Part shown: piece after piece, positions 8,294 to 16,066 of the stretch
How positions within the stretch are numbered: position 1 is the stretch's first letter
Layout: each line of letters begins with the position of its first letter
Source: JBFLYN01 sp040756655
GTDB lineage: Bacteria; Bacillota; Sulfobacillia; UBA8153
Assembly (NCBI GenBank): GCA_040756655.1
Contig: JBFLYN010000026.1
Span: 1-47,474 of the forward strand
DNA: 47,474 nucleotides
Direction: 5' to 3'
Position numbers and translations under genes: made by a program
Notes under the pieces: model-generated
Database searches by the model: none
Seen by the model: the letters and a program-made list of their open reading frames with translations, nothing else
Told to the model about the DNA's origin: nothing

Positions 8294-9148
8294 GTGAGCG
8301 CCGTGGTCACGAAGCTGAGCATCACCGTCTTGTGCGAGAACACCGCCAGCGGCCGGCTGTTAGGCGAGCACGGGCTGGCTCTCTGGGTGGAAGCCGGCGA
8401 TTTCTCCCTGCTCTTCGACACCGGAGGCGGGCGCACCCTGGCTGCCAATGCCTCCGAGCTGCAAGTGGACCTGGCGCGAGCTTCTGCCATCGTCATCAGC
8501 CACGGGCACTACGATCACTGCGGGGGACTAGCCCAGGCGCTGGAGGGTACCGGCCCGGTGGACGTGTACATGGCTCCGGAAGCCTTCGCCGGCAAATATG
8601 GTCCCCACTGCCAGGGTCAAGCGCCCCGGTACATAGGCCCCCCCAAGATGGCCGGGGAATACCAGGAGCTGGGGGCCCGCTTCCTCCCAGGCCCGGCCGT
8701 GCTGGCGCCCGGGGTCTACCTGACGAAAGCTACCCCCAGGTCCGGCTTCGAAGACGACCGGGGCGGCTTCCGCGTCCGTTTGGGTCAGGACTTGGTCCCG
8801 GACCTCTTCCGTGATGAGCAGGTCCTGGTGGTGCACACCCCCGGGGGGACGGTGGTCATCAGCGGCTGTGCCCACACAGGCATTATCAACTCCGTGCTGC
8901 AGGCCATGGAAGTCACCGGCAACCAGCGCCTACTGGGCGTGTTCGGAGGAACACACTTGGTGGAGGCCAGCACAGGCCGCACCAGCGCCACCGTGGAGGC
9001 CCTGTCCAGGTTAAACCCCGGGTACCTGGGTACTTGCCACTGCACCGGGTTTTTTGCCTCGGCCAGACTCTACGCGGCGTTTTCCGGCCGGTTCCTCCCC
9101 CTGGCCGCGGGTCACAGCTGGCAATACCCGCCCCGCGAGGACGCTTGA
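8294..9148 (+). CDS. MBL-fold metallohydrolase (COG1237, dihydropteroate-synthase-like branch)
   Basis: The metal motif is SHGHYDHCGG, preceded by LLFDTGGG. A later VISGCAHTGIIN and GTCHCTG supply the remaining metal ligands. This layout, with a Cys-rich final ligand segment, is that of the group annotated as 7,8-dihydropterin-6-yl-methyl-4-(beta-D-ribofuranosyl)aminobenzene-5'-phosphate synthase-like proteins. The name comes from the archaeal methanopterin pathway, which is unlikely here, so the substrate is unknown. GTG 8294 follows GGAGAAAGGAGAAGCC. At 284 residues the length is typical. The gene sits in a plus-strand run with the S9 peptidase and the YeiH-like permease. Confidence 0.85.
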   Translation: MSAVVTKLSITVLCENTASGRLLGEHGLALWVEAGDFSLLFDTGGGRTLAANASELQVDLARASAIVISHGHYDHCGGLAQALEGTGPVDVYMAPEAFAGKYGPHCQGQAPRYIGPPKMAGEYQELGARFLPGPAVLAPGVYLTKATPRSGFEDDRGGFRVRLGQDLVPDLFRDEQVLVVHTPGGTVVISGCAHTGIINSVLQAMEVTGNQRLLGVFGGTHLVEASTGRTSATVEALSRLNPGYLGTCHCTGFFASARLYAAFSGRFLPLAAGHSWQYPPREDA

Positions 9149-9257
9149 GGCCAGTAGGTCCACGGTCGCAAGGCCGGCTGCTCCGGCATACCATGCCACG
9201 GGATTCCTACGAAACAAGCCACCTAATGGCCAGGGAATCCCGGGAGGAGTGTGCGGA

Positions 9258-10559
9258 GTGACCCCTATTCGTGCAGCCGAACGCCAGTGGTGGTCGTCGG
9301 ACGACTGGTGCGGCGTCTGGCTCGGAGCCTTAGGGATGCTCCTGGCGGTGACCCGGGTCATCACCCGGGTACCACAGGTGGCCAAGTGGACATCATCTCC
9401 CCGGTCTGCGTTCCCGCCCGGCGTTCTCCTGCAGGTCCTGGTTCTCGGTGCCGGGCTAGCCTTGGCAACCGCCCTGGCCATGCGGGTTTCCGGGCAACGA
9501 GTCTTTCCTTACCTTCGTGGCTTCGTGGCACTGTTTGGCCTGGCCATGCTGGCCTTCACCCTCGGGAACCAGGCCAGCATGCGTCATTACGGCCTAAACG
9601 ACATCATCTGGGCCCTGGCCCTGGGCACGATCATCGCCAACACCGTGGGACGGCCGGACTGGCTCAAACCGGCTCTGAAGGGCGAGCTGTTCATCAAGAC
9701 CGGGCTGGTCTTGCTAGGAGCTGAGATCCTCCTTAACCGGGTGCTGTCATTGGGAATTCGCGGGCTGGGCGTGGCGTGGCTGGTAACACCCGTAGTTATC
9801 GTATTCATGTACTTTTTGGGCACCCGGGCCCTGCGCATCCCCAGCCGGTCCCTGGTGGCCACGGTGGCCGCCACTACTTCCGTGTGCGGCGTGTCGGCGG
9901 CCATTGCGGTGGGCGCCGCTACCCGGGCGCGTCGCGAGGAGATTAGTTATGCCATTTCCGTCTCCCTCATCTTCACGGTCCTCATGATGATCGCCATGCC
10001 CGTAGCCTGCCGGTGGCTGGGGCTTAGTGAGCCGGTGAGCGGGGCCTGGATCGGGGGTACCGTGGACAGCACCGGCGCAGTGGTGGTGTCGGGAGCGCTG
10101 GTGGGCCCCGTCGCCATGCAGGTGGCAGCGGTGGTCAAGATGATCCAGAACATGCTCATCGGGCTTACGGCCTTTGTCATGGCCACGGTCTGGGTCACCC
10201 GGGTGGAACGTACCCCGGGGCAGCCCCGGGCATCATGCCTGGAGCTTTGGCGACGGTTTCCCAAGTTCATCCTGGGATTCCTGGGTGCCTCCATGGTCTT
10301 CTCACTGGTGCTGGTGCCGGCCCTGGGCGAAAACCCAGTGGACCAGATCCTCAAGGTTACTGCCGGGCTGCGTAACTGGCTTTTCTGCCTGGCCTTCACC
10401 TCCATCGGCCTGGAGTCCAACGTGCGGGAGCTGGGGCAGGTCGCCCAGAGTCCCCGGCCCTTGGTCCTGTATGTGACCGGTCAGCTATTCAACCTGGTCC
10501 TTACCCTGGGCGCCGCGTGGCTCCTTTTCGGTGGCCGGTTCTTCCGGACCCTGCACTGA
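9258..10559 (+). CDS. YeiH/UPF0324-family permease (putative sulfate or sulfite exporter)
   Basis: The protein has about ten to eleven hydrophobic helices. The hallmark loop segments of the family are LGTIIANTVGRPDWLKPALKGE, with KTGLVLLGAEIL after it, the mid-protein TTSVCGVSAAIAVG, and near the C-terminus LFCLAFTSIGLESNVREL. Members have been proposed to move small sulfur anions, but most are untested. A frame extends back to 9054, but GTG 9258 is the start, with GGGAGGA about ten bases before it. The gene follows the MBL-fold gene by 109 bases and ends just before a nested hairpin at 10576-10628 that probably terminates the run. Confidence 0.87.
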   Translation: MTPIRAAERQWWSSDDWCGVWLGALGMLLAVTRVITRVPQVAKWTSSPRSAFPPGVLLQVLVLGAGLALATALAMRVSGQRVFPYLRGFVALFGLAMLAFTLGNQASMRHYGLNDIIWALALGTIIANTVGRPDWLKPALKGELFIKTGLVLLGAEILLNRVLSLGIRGLGVAWLVTPVVIVFMYFLGTRALRIPSRSLVATVAATTSVCGVSAAIAVGAATRARREEISYAISVSLIFTVLMMIAMPVACRWLGLSEPVSGAWIGGTVDSTGAVVVSGALVGPVAMQVAAVVKMIQNMLIGLTAFVMATVWVTRVERTPGQPRASCLELWRRFPKFILGFLGASMVFSLVLVPALGENPVDQILKVTAGLRNWLFCLAFTSIGLESNVRELGQVAQSPRPLVLYVTGQLFNLVLTLGAAWLLFGGRFFRTLH

Positions 10560-10575
10560 CCTTCCAATGAAACAA

Positions 10576-10628
10576 GGGGCCGGTAAAGCCCCTCCCCGGT
10601 CTACACCGGGAGAAACCCTACCGGCCCC
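10576..10628 (+). terminator. Nested perfect inverted repeat after the YeiH-like gene
   Basis: GGGGCCGGTA (10576-10585) pairs perfectly with TACCGGCCCC (10619-10628). Inside it CCCGGT (10595-10600) pairs with ACCGGG (10605-10610) over a CTAC loop. There is no T tract, so classical Rho-independent termination is not certain. It could act as an mRNA 3' stabiliser between convergent genes. Confidence 0.55.
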
Positions 10629-10648
10629 CGCTCCTTGGCAACCGGTTT

Positions 10649-10906
10649 TCAAGCCTCGTCCTCACCTGCCTCGCCCTTGAGGCGAGCCAGCATCTCCTCC
10701 AGCCGTTGGATCTTCTCTTGGCGTGAAAGGTCACGGCAGTCCTTGGGGCGCGGTTTGCGCTCTGGATGGCAATCTTGCTTCTTTTCCTCGTCGCACTCTC
10801 TGTGCCTGTGGCAGCAGCATTGCACCACTACCACGTGGCAGCAACCGTGGCCGTGGCCGTGGCCGTAGCCCCGATGCCGAAAGTGACAACAACACCGGTG
10901 ATGCAC
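10649..10906 (-). CDS. Small His/Cys-rich protein with a C-terminal helix, PadR partner
   Basis: This 85-residue protein begins with a dense metal-ligand stretch: HHRCCCH, GHGHGHGCCH and QCCCHRHREC. It ends in a charged amphipathic helix EKIQRLEEMLARLKGE. The helix resembles small DUF5320-like proteins that often sit next to PadR genes in Firmicutes. The N-terminus should bind soft or borderline metals such as Zn, Ni or Cu, which is inference from composition. GTG 10906 has AGGAGG nine bases upstream. It follows the PadR gene by 60 bases on the same strand, so the pair is probably one autoregulated operon. Confidence 0.75.
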   Translation of the reverse strand: MHHRCCCHFRHRGYGHGHGHGCCHVVVVQCCCHRHRECDEEKKQDCHPERKPRPKDCRDLSRQEKIQRLEEMLARLKGEAGEDEA

Positions 10907-10966
10907 CAGTCAACACCTCCTTTCGGGACAACATAAAGGGGCGGGGATGCCCGCCGGGTTCTCATC

Positions 10967-11371
10967 TTATGATGTACGCTGCGGAAAGGTCTGGCGGTAC
11001 CGGTTGAGGAAATGCTCCAGGCGCCTGCGGCTGTGCTCAACGTTGGCAGCCCAGGCGTGAAGCAGCTCTACACCCTCGGCGGTCAGTCGATAGCATCGCC
11101 GGGCGGGCCCTGCCCCGGTGGTATCCCAGCTGGACTCCACCCAGCCTTCCTCCTCCATTTTGCGGAGGACGCGGTATACGGCGCCCACATCTATGGGCTC
11201 ATGGTCGAACCCGAACTCGGCCAGGCGGTCCATGAGTTCGTAACCGTGGGAGACGTTTTCGTGGAGCAGAAGTAAGAGGCAGGGCTGGACAAACCTCTCC
11301 ACGCGGGTCCCCGGGCAGTGGCAATGATGCCCGTTGCGCCAACCCGCACCCGGCTGGTGTTTGCAGTCCAC
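10967..11371 (-). CDS. PadR-family transcriptional regulator with Cys/His-rich N-terminus
   Basis: The winged helix-turn-helix is the PadR type: HGYELMDRLAEFGF, then a segment ending VYRVLRKMEEEGWVESSW and RRCYRLTAEG. A C-terminal helix serves dimerisation. Before the domain is a short stretch with C-KHQ and HHCHCPG, followed by VQPCLLLLL, so the protein may sense metal or redox. Length 134 is slightly above a minimal PadR. GTG 11371 has GGAGG nine bases upstream. A perfect inverted repeat inside its promoter (11394-11412) is the likely autoregulatory operator. The His/Cys-rich partner gene follows immediately. Confidence 0.88.
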   Translation of the reverse strand: MDCKHQPGAGWRNGHHCHCPGTRVERFVQPCLLLLLHENVSHGYELMDRLAEFGFDHEPIDVGAVYRVLRKMEEEGWVESSWDTTGAGPARRCYRLTAEGVELLHAWAANVEHSRRRLEHFLNRYRQTFPQRTS

Positions 11372-11391
11372 CTGGGTTCACCTCCAAGTAC

Positions 11392-11420
11392 TATATATGT
11401 GTTATACATATACCTGTCAG
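11392..11420 (-). promoter_or_regulatory. padR promoter with operator in the spacer
   Basis: On the minus strand CTGACA (11420-11415) and TATATA (11397-11392) are separated by 17 bases. A perfect inverted repeat TATATGT-N5-ACATATA occupies 11394-11412, covering most of the spacer and part of the -10 box. This matches the ATGT...ACAT style of known PadR operators. Binding there would block polymerase directly. Confidence 0.78.
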
Positions 11421-11621
11421 TACCATGTTACCACATGGCTGTGATTGACGCAAGAAAAAGCTTTCGAGAAAGCCCGGCTCCCCTGCGGGACAGGCCATCG
11501 TGCCAACCCTGGGCCTGATCCCGGCAGTCTACGCGGCCTGCAACTGGATGACTTCACGGCCTTGCCGCCGGCACTTGCCCGCCAGCTGCCCATCACGTCC
11601 TACCTGCCGGGGCACAACACG

Positions 11622-11652
11622 GGGCGGGTGGGAGCCTCGACTCCCACCCGCC
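11622..11652. terminator. Strong hairpin beyond the flavoprotein gene
   Basis: GGGCGGGTGGGAG and CTCCCACCCGCCC form a perfect 13-bp stem around a short CCTCGA loop, 25 bases beyond the stop of the minus-strand flavoprotein gene. There is only a weak T-rich tail on either strand. The rest of 11421-11676 shows no gene. Confidence 0.6.
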
Positions 11653-11676
11653 CGTTTATCGCGCGGTGCTCTAGCC

Positions 11677-12411
11677 TTATTCGCCGTTGCCTCCAGCCAC
11701 GCTCTCCCGGATAAGGCCGGGCCGCGCTTGCCCCTCGCTGCTGGCCAACTGGCGCCGTAATTCCTGGTACGTGCCCTGTACCCCGCTGAACTCGTAATGC
11801 GGCTTGTAGGCTAGAGCCCGCATCCCGGTCTGGACGATCTGGGCCACCTCGGTCACCCGCCGGCCAACCCCCCGGCAAGTGACGATGCCCCATTCGTCAT
11901 CCCCGGCCTCGCCCGGTGGCCCGGCCCAGCCGGTCCCCCCGTACTGGGACGTGCCCGGCCCGTTGTTGACCACCAGCACACCGTGGCGCATAAACGCAGT
12001 GATCATCTCAATGAGAGTTGTCTCCTGGCCGCCGTTGCGCCGGCCGGCCACGGAGATGGCCCCGAAAACCTTGTTGGCCAGGGAAAACTCGTTGTGCCTG
12101 AGCACCCGCGTGCGATCTACGAAGATTTTTAGTTGAGCCGACATGGTGCCGAAGTACACAGGCGAGGCGGCGATGATCCCCTGGGCTTCCAAGAGCTTGG
12201 TGGCCAACGCCGGCATACCGTCATCCTGGACACACCTGCCCACGCACCGCAGGCAACCCAGGCAGGGACGGACGTCGTAATCAAGCAGGTGGACCAGTTC
12301 AACGCTGGCCCCGGCTTCCTGGGCTGCGTCCAGGGCCTGCTCCAGCATGAAAGTGGTATTACCGTAGCGGTGGGGACTCCCCACAATCCCGAGGACCTTG
12401 ACCGGGATCAA
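11677..12411 (-). CDS. NAD(P)H-dependent iron-sulfur flavoprotein (flavodoxin fold)
   Basis: The N-terminus VLGIVGSPHRYGNT is the FMN phosphate-binding loop of NADPH-dependent FMN reductases. Around residue 52 comes CLGCLRCVGRC, a compact cysteine cluster that in iron-sulfur flavoproteins holds a [4Fe-4S] centre next to the flavin. AASPVYFGTMSAQLKIFVDRT is the usual second flavin-contact region. The enzyme is a soluble electron carrier or reductase of the Isf type found in anaerobes. TTG 12411 is the start, with GGAGGAAGGAG about eight bases upstream. The C-terminal 60 residues extend past the core domain and are not recognised. It is transcribed alone. Confidence 0.87.
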   Translation of the reverse strand: MIPVKVLGIVGSPHRYGNTTFMLEQALDAAQEAGASVELVHLLDYDVRPCLGCLRCVGRCVQDDGMPALATKLLEAQGIIAASPVYFGTMSAQLKIFVDRTRVLRHNEFSLANKVFGAISVAGRRNGGQETTLIEMITAFMRHGVLVVNNGPGTSQYGGTGWAGPPGEAGDDEWGIVTCRGVGRRVTEVAQIVQTGMRALAYKPHYEFSGVQGTYQELRRQLASSEGQARPGLIRESVAGGNGE

Positions 12412-12753
12412 GCTCAGCTCTCCTTCCTCCCTTGTGGTCTATCTGGTATCCCACTATATGGCTCTAGTTGCCCGGATGACACAGAACTCCCCTTTCCCGC
12501 AGTCATTTGCCCGCTTGGCTGGCAAGACCGGTGCCCATCAAGACAGAAAACTCGGCCGTGGCGCCATGGGTATGGTCCTGGCCACCTGCCCCGGGCAACC
12601 CGGGAGGGAAAACGTCGTCCCGGTGGCAGTGTTGGGCAAATATCCGTAGAGGCGACCGGGAAATGCTAAAGCCGCCAGGAAAAAAGCGCCCTCCCGCCGG
12701 AGACCCGCCGGGCCACGGTGGGTGTCCGGTTGACGGCGTCAGAGGAGGTTGCC
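12412..12753. other. Spacer upstream of the Spo0E-like gene
   Basis: This stretch carries the leader of the minus-strand flavoprotein gene on its left and the leader of the Spo0E-like gene on its right. Several GC-rich short repeats (CCCGGG-CAA-CCCGGG near 12590) may fold. I see no complete coding sequence and could not match the right part to a known riboswitch. Confidence 0.4.
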
Positions 12754-12942
12754 ATGAGAGACCCGAGAAACCACCTAAAGGACAGGCTCTCGGCCATGGA
12801 GCGCGGGCTCGAAGGCCTAGTCAGGCGCGTGGACCACCTAGATGATCTGGAAATCGATCGCATGAGCCGCGAGGTCGACGACCTGGCCGTGAAGTATGCC
12901 AAGCTCTTGAACCTCCGCGTGCAGGAATGCCAGCGGCAGTAA
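12754..12942 (+). CDS. Spo0E-like small aspartyl-phosphate phosphatase
   Basis: This is a 62-residue, fully helical, charged protein starting at ATG 12754 after AGAGGAGG. Its second half reads MSREVDDLAVKYAKLL, matching the Spo0E family pattern S-x-E-[LV]-D-x-L-hydrophobic followed by a tyrosine-bearing helix. Spo0E proteins dephosphorylate Spo0A-P and restrain sporulation, but divergent relatives may act on other regulators. The acidic residue of the motif is present, so activity is plausible. It is transcribed alone and closed by the hairpin at 12979-12999. A generic short coiled-coil protein is the main alternative. Confidence 0.62.
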   Translation: MRDPRNHLKDRLSAMERGLEGLVRRVDHLDDLEIDRMSREVDDLAVKYAKLLNLRVQECQRQ

Positions 12943-12978
12943 GCGGCCAGCTCATCTAGGCATCCATCACCCCCGGAG

Positions 12979-13001
12979 GCCGGGGCTTCGTGCCCCGGCT
13001 T
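12979..13001 (+). terminator. Terminator-like hairpin after the Spo0E-like gene
   Basis: GCCGGGGC (12979-12986) pairs with GCCCCGGC (12992-12999) over a TTCGT loop and is followed by a short TT. It lies 37 bases after the stop at 12942. Confidence 0.65.
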
Positions 13002-13102
13002 AACCTTGTACTGCCCAATCCGGGCATGCCCGGTTGAAAAGCGGCATAGAAATGGGTTGAGGATCCGCGGACGGGGGTTCTCTGGGAAGGAGGGATATTC
13101 TC

Positions 13103-13498
13103 GTGGAGAAGGCCAGCGAGGAGCTGCAGCAACTGCTGGAGATCGAAGAGCCGCTCTTGCAGCTATACGACCGCCTGGTAAGGAGCGCCTCGGGCCGGGG
13201 TGAAAAGGAGCTGACCCGGCGCATGCTCCAGTCCCAGCGCTTCCAGATTTCCACCCTGAAGGTGCTGGTGGAAGGGAAAATTCCCGACAAGTTCCTGTAC
13301 TTTGGGGTCATCACCCACAACGAAGTCAACGTGCGCGAGAGCGCCGCGGCCCGGTCTCGCAGCCTCACCCTGGTCAACCCGGGCACCCCGGTGATCGCCA
13401 AGGAAAACCAGGGCAACTGGGTGTGCATCCAGTTGCCCGACGGCCGCTCGGGATGGGTATTCAAAGATTACATCCGGCGGGAGCTCAGCGTAGACTGA
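13103..13498 (+). CDS. Bacterial SH3-domain protein with helical N-terminus
   Basis: The first 70 residues are a charged helical region. The last 60 form an SH3b domain: VNVRESAAARSRSLTLVNPG, then a strand pair ending NWVCIQLPDGRSGWVFKDYI. SH3b domains usually bind cell-wall or protein ligands, but this protein has no signal peptide, so it may act inside the cell or forespore. GTG 13103 has GGAAGGAGGG about ten bases upstream. It is a single gene closed by a strong hairpin at 13511-13540. A similar SH3b module ends the SPOCS protein at 19221-20807. Confidence 0.82.
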   Translation: MEKASEELQQLLEIEEPLLQLYDRLVRSASGRGEKELTRRMLQSQRFQISTLKVLVEGKIPDKFLYFGVITHNEVNVRESAAARSRSLTLVNPGTPVIAKENQGNWVCIQLPDGRSGWVFKDYIRRELSVD

Positions 13499-13510
13499 CG
13501 ATAGCGCAGC

Positions 13511-13540
13511 GGCCAGGCCGCCCCGGGGGGCGGCCTGGCC
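13511..13540. terminator. Bidirectional hairpin between convergent genes
   Basis: A perfect 12-bp stem GGCCAGGCCGCC/GGCGGCCTGGCC with a CCGGGG loop lies between the plus-strand SH3 gene and the end of the minus-strand exported-protein gene. It can serve both directions. The T-rich stretch on the plus strand is weak. Confidence 0.72.
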
Positions 13541-13557
13541 TTGGCATGCTCTTTGTG

Positions 13558-14238
13558 TTACAGCCGGGCCCGTACCGGCGCGTCCAGGAGCATTTCCAGC
13601 CTCAGGCGGACCTTCTCTCTGGATTTTGCTGCCATCTCCAGTTCAATCTCCAAAAGGCGAAGACGCCTGGCGGCCACTTCGCTGGCCCGGTCCCCCAGCT
13701 CCACCCGGGCCCGCTCCAATCTTGCCTCTAGCTCGGCTAACCGCCTCTCGGTCACCTGGACCTGGTGTTCCAGCCAGAGCAAGGCAAGCACCGGCAAGCG
13801 GCCGTTGGCGCCGGCCTGCAGGACCGTGGCCAGGACCGGCGGAAGCAGCGGCCGGGCACGCACCGCGTCAAGAAACCATGATTCGAGATCACGACCGCCG
13901 GCTTCCAGGATCCTGGCCAGGGCCCGGGCGTGCCGGGGGGCCAGTTGCTGTACGACTGGGCGGTTGGGCGGCGGCCCGGCCTGTTCCAGGGTCTCAATGT
14001 AGGCCGACAGGGCAGCGCGGGCCCTTTCCCACTGGCCACCCTGGGCCGCATCCAAGGCCAGCCGGAGCCGGGCGTCAGCCTCGCGCAGGAGGCCGGCCGG
14101 ATGGGATGTGCCGGCCGGGGTCCATACGCCCTGCTCAACTTGGGGGTTCTCTTGGCCTGCCGCCAGCCGGGGCCAGGCCACGGCGGTGGCCAGCAGGGCA
14201 ACGGCCACGACCAGTGCGAGTCCGGGTATCCTCTTCAC
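13558..14238 (-). CDS. Exported helical protein of unknown function
   Basis: The protein has a clear signal peptide (MKRIPG, a hydrophobic core and a cut near AAGQE), then about 190 residues of predicted helix. A C-terminal coiled coil of roughly residues 150-215 is rich in E, R, A and L (for example TERRLAELEARLERARVEL). GTG 14238 is preceded by AGGAGGG with seven bases between. It follows the two-component kinase by 70 bases on the same strand. It may therefore be a target or accessory of that system, which is inference from position. No enzymatic motif is visible. The start and stop are clean and codon use matches the neighbours. Confidence 0.68.
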   Translation of the reverse strand: MKRIPGLALVVAVALLATAVAWPRLAAGQENPQVEQGVWTPAGTSHPAGLLREADARLRLALDAAQGGQWERARAALSAYIETLEQAGPPPNRPVVQQLAPRHARALARILEAGGRDLESWFLDAVRARPLLPPVLATVLQAGANGRLPVLALLWLEHQVQVTERRLAELEARLERARVELGDRASEVAARRLRLLEIELEMAAKSREKVRLRLEMLLDAPVRARL

Positions 14239-14308
14239 CGTGCATCCCTCCTGGTTCCATCATGACTCCAGGTAGTTACCAAGGGTTTGCCCGCTGATTA
14301 ACAGAGTA

Positions 14309-16066
14309 TTAACAACAGGCCGGGATAGTAAAGGTAATGGTAGTCCCTTCTCCCTCCCGGCTCTCTGCCTGCATAGAGCCACAGTGGGCCTCAACGATGG
14401 CACGGGCTATGGTCAGGCCCAGCCCGAGGCCGCCGGGCCAATGCCTCTTGGCCTGGGCGGACCGGTAGAAACGGTCGAACACAAAAGGGAGGTCGGCCTG
14501 AGGGATGCCGGGGCCCGTGTCCGTCACGCTCACTGACACCCGGTCGTCGTCACGGTGAGCCAAGACGGTGATCGAGCCCCCAGGCGGGGAAAAATGCATG
14601 GCGTTGGCCAGGAGGTTCCACATGACCTGGGCCAGGCGGTCGCCATCGCCGTTCACTTCCAGCCCGGACCCGGTCACGTCCAGGGCAACCTGCAGTCGCC
14701 GCCTGGCCAGCCCCGGGCCGGCGCTCTCCAGCACGCTCCTTACCAGTTCGCCCACATCCACCCGGGCCCAGCGGAAGTCCAGCTGGCCCAGCTCCAGGCG
14801 GGCAAACTCGAACAAGTCGTCGATGAGCCGGCTGAGCCGGCGCGTTTCCGCGGCGATGACACCCAGGTAATGGCGTTGGTCCTCGGCGTCGGTGACCACG
14901 CCGTCGCTGAGAGCCTCCAAAAACCCCTGGATGGAGGTGACGGGCGTCCTCAACTCGTGGGAGATCATGGACACAAACTCCCGGCGCATGCGATCGAGCC
15001 TGCGTTCTTGGGATAGATCCTGAAAAACCAGGACGTGACCGGCGCCGGGGGCAGCCAGGGCCGTGGCCCTAACCAGGTACACGTCCTGCCCGGGCCAGTC
15101 AAACTCCTCCTCCCAGCCCCCGGGCTGGGCCGGCGACTTGGCCAGGAGTTCCATGAGGGGAGCCGGGACCAGCGACTCCAACGGGCGTCCCACCGCCTCA
15201 CCCTCCGGGGTCCCGCAGAGCCTGGCCAGGGCGCTGTTCATGAACAAGACCACCCCATCACCGTCCACCGCCACCAGCGGGTGGCCCACGCTGGCCAGTA
15301 CCGCCCCCAGGCGGGCCCGCTCCTGGCTCGCTGCCCCCACCAGGCCGGCGATGCGCCCGGCCATGAAGTTGAAGTTATCCACCAGCTCGGAGACCTCGTC
15401 GCCGGACCCACTCCCGGCCACCCGCCGGTCCAGTTCCCCGCGGGCGATGTCCCGGGCAGCTTTCCCCAATTCTGCCAGGGGGCGCGATACGCTCACCGAC
15501 ATGACATAGCTCATGATGGCCGCAGCAGCTACCGCCACTCCGCCCGCCAGCGCCAGGATGTACACCATGCGCCGGGTGGCCACCTGGATGGCCAGGACTG
15601 GTCGGAAGAGCACCACCGCGCCGGTCACCCGCTGTCCCTGGCGGACCGGGACCGCCACGGCCACCGCCGGCTGTCCTGCCACCGGGTCAGAAAACTGCGA
15701 TGTCTGGTTCACGCCAGAGGCCAACGCCTCGGTCACGAAATGCGGGAGAAACCTTGTGCCCAAAAGACCGGCAGTATCCAGGGAGCCTGCCTGCACGATG
15801 CCGTCCCGGTCGGTGACAACGAACGACGCCGAGGTGAGGTTACTGATGAGGCGCGAAAGCAGCCAGGGGCTATCCTCCGACTGGAGGCGCGGCCTCTCCG
15901 CCACGGCCCGGGCGACCTCCGTGGCCTGTCGCAGCAGGGTTTCTCCTGCCAGCTGTGCAAAGTACCGCCGCATCATCCCGTGCAGGGAAGTGCCGAGCAC
16001 CGCCAGGGTAACCAGGGCGATCAGTAGGTAGGTGGCAATCAACCGGCCACGAATGGTGCCCATCAA
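14309..16066 (-). CDS. Membrane sensor histidine kinase (HAMP-PAS-HisKA-HATPase)
   Basis: The order is: transmembrane helix 1 (about residues 8-28), an extracytoplasmic sensor of some 130 residues, helix 2 near 168-190, HAMP, a PAS domain (starting LGAVLASVGHPLVAVD), the phospho-acceptor box SMISHELRTPVTS, and a HATPase with the N box WNLLANAMHFS, DTGPGIP and GGLGLGLTIA. All catalytic boxes are present. This PhoR/WalK-like layout senses an envelope or surface signal. The first codons overlap the last codons of the response regulator by four bases, so the two are translationally coupled. The ligand is unknown. The exported protein at 13558-14238 follows and may be part of the response. Confidence 0.94.
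   Translation of the reverse strand: MMGTIRGRLIATYLLIALVTLAVLGTSLHGMMRRYFAQLAGETLLRQATEVARAVAERPRLQSEDSPWLLSRLISNLTSASFVVTDRDGIVQAGSLDTAGLLGTRFLPHFVTEALASGVNQTSQFSDPVAGQPAVAVAVPVRQGQRVTGAVVLFRPVLAIQVATRRMVYILALAGGVAVAAAAIMSYVMSVSVSRPLAELGKAARDIARGELDRRVAGSGSGDEVSELVDNFNFMAGRIAGLVGAASQERARLGAVLASVGHPLVAVDGDGVVLFMNSALARLCGTPEGEAVGRPLESLVPAPLMELLAKSPAQPGGWEEEFDWPGQDVYLVRATALAAPGAGHVLVFQDLSQERRLDRMRREFVSMISHELRTPVTSIQGFLEALSDGVVTDAEDQRHYLGVIAAETRRLSRLIDDLFEFARLELGQLDFRWARVDVGELVRSVLESAGPGLARRRLQVALDVTGSGLEVNGDGDRLAQVMWNLLANAMHFSPPGGSITVLAHRDDDRVSVSVTDTGPGIPQADLPFVFDRFYRSAQAKRHWPGGLGLGLTIARAIVEAHCGSMQAESREGEGTTITFTIPACC

Noticed and set aside
10835..10870. GTGGCC-type tandem repeat as a mobile or CRISPR repeat
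   Set aside because: It is the coding sequence of the GHGHGHG stretch in the His/Cys-rich protein.
11500..11714. Plus-strand ORFs before the flavoprotein terminator
   Set aside because: No ribosome site and no family; they run into a strong hairpin and the flavoprotein gene in antisense.
12600..12740. Riboswitch before the Spo0E-like gene
   Set aside because: Some conserved-looking short blocks are present, but no known riboswitch core could be completed.
15035..16027. 330-codon plus ORF opposite the histidine kinase
   Set aside because: His/Gly/Pro/Arg-rich shadow of a well-supported kinase.
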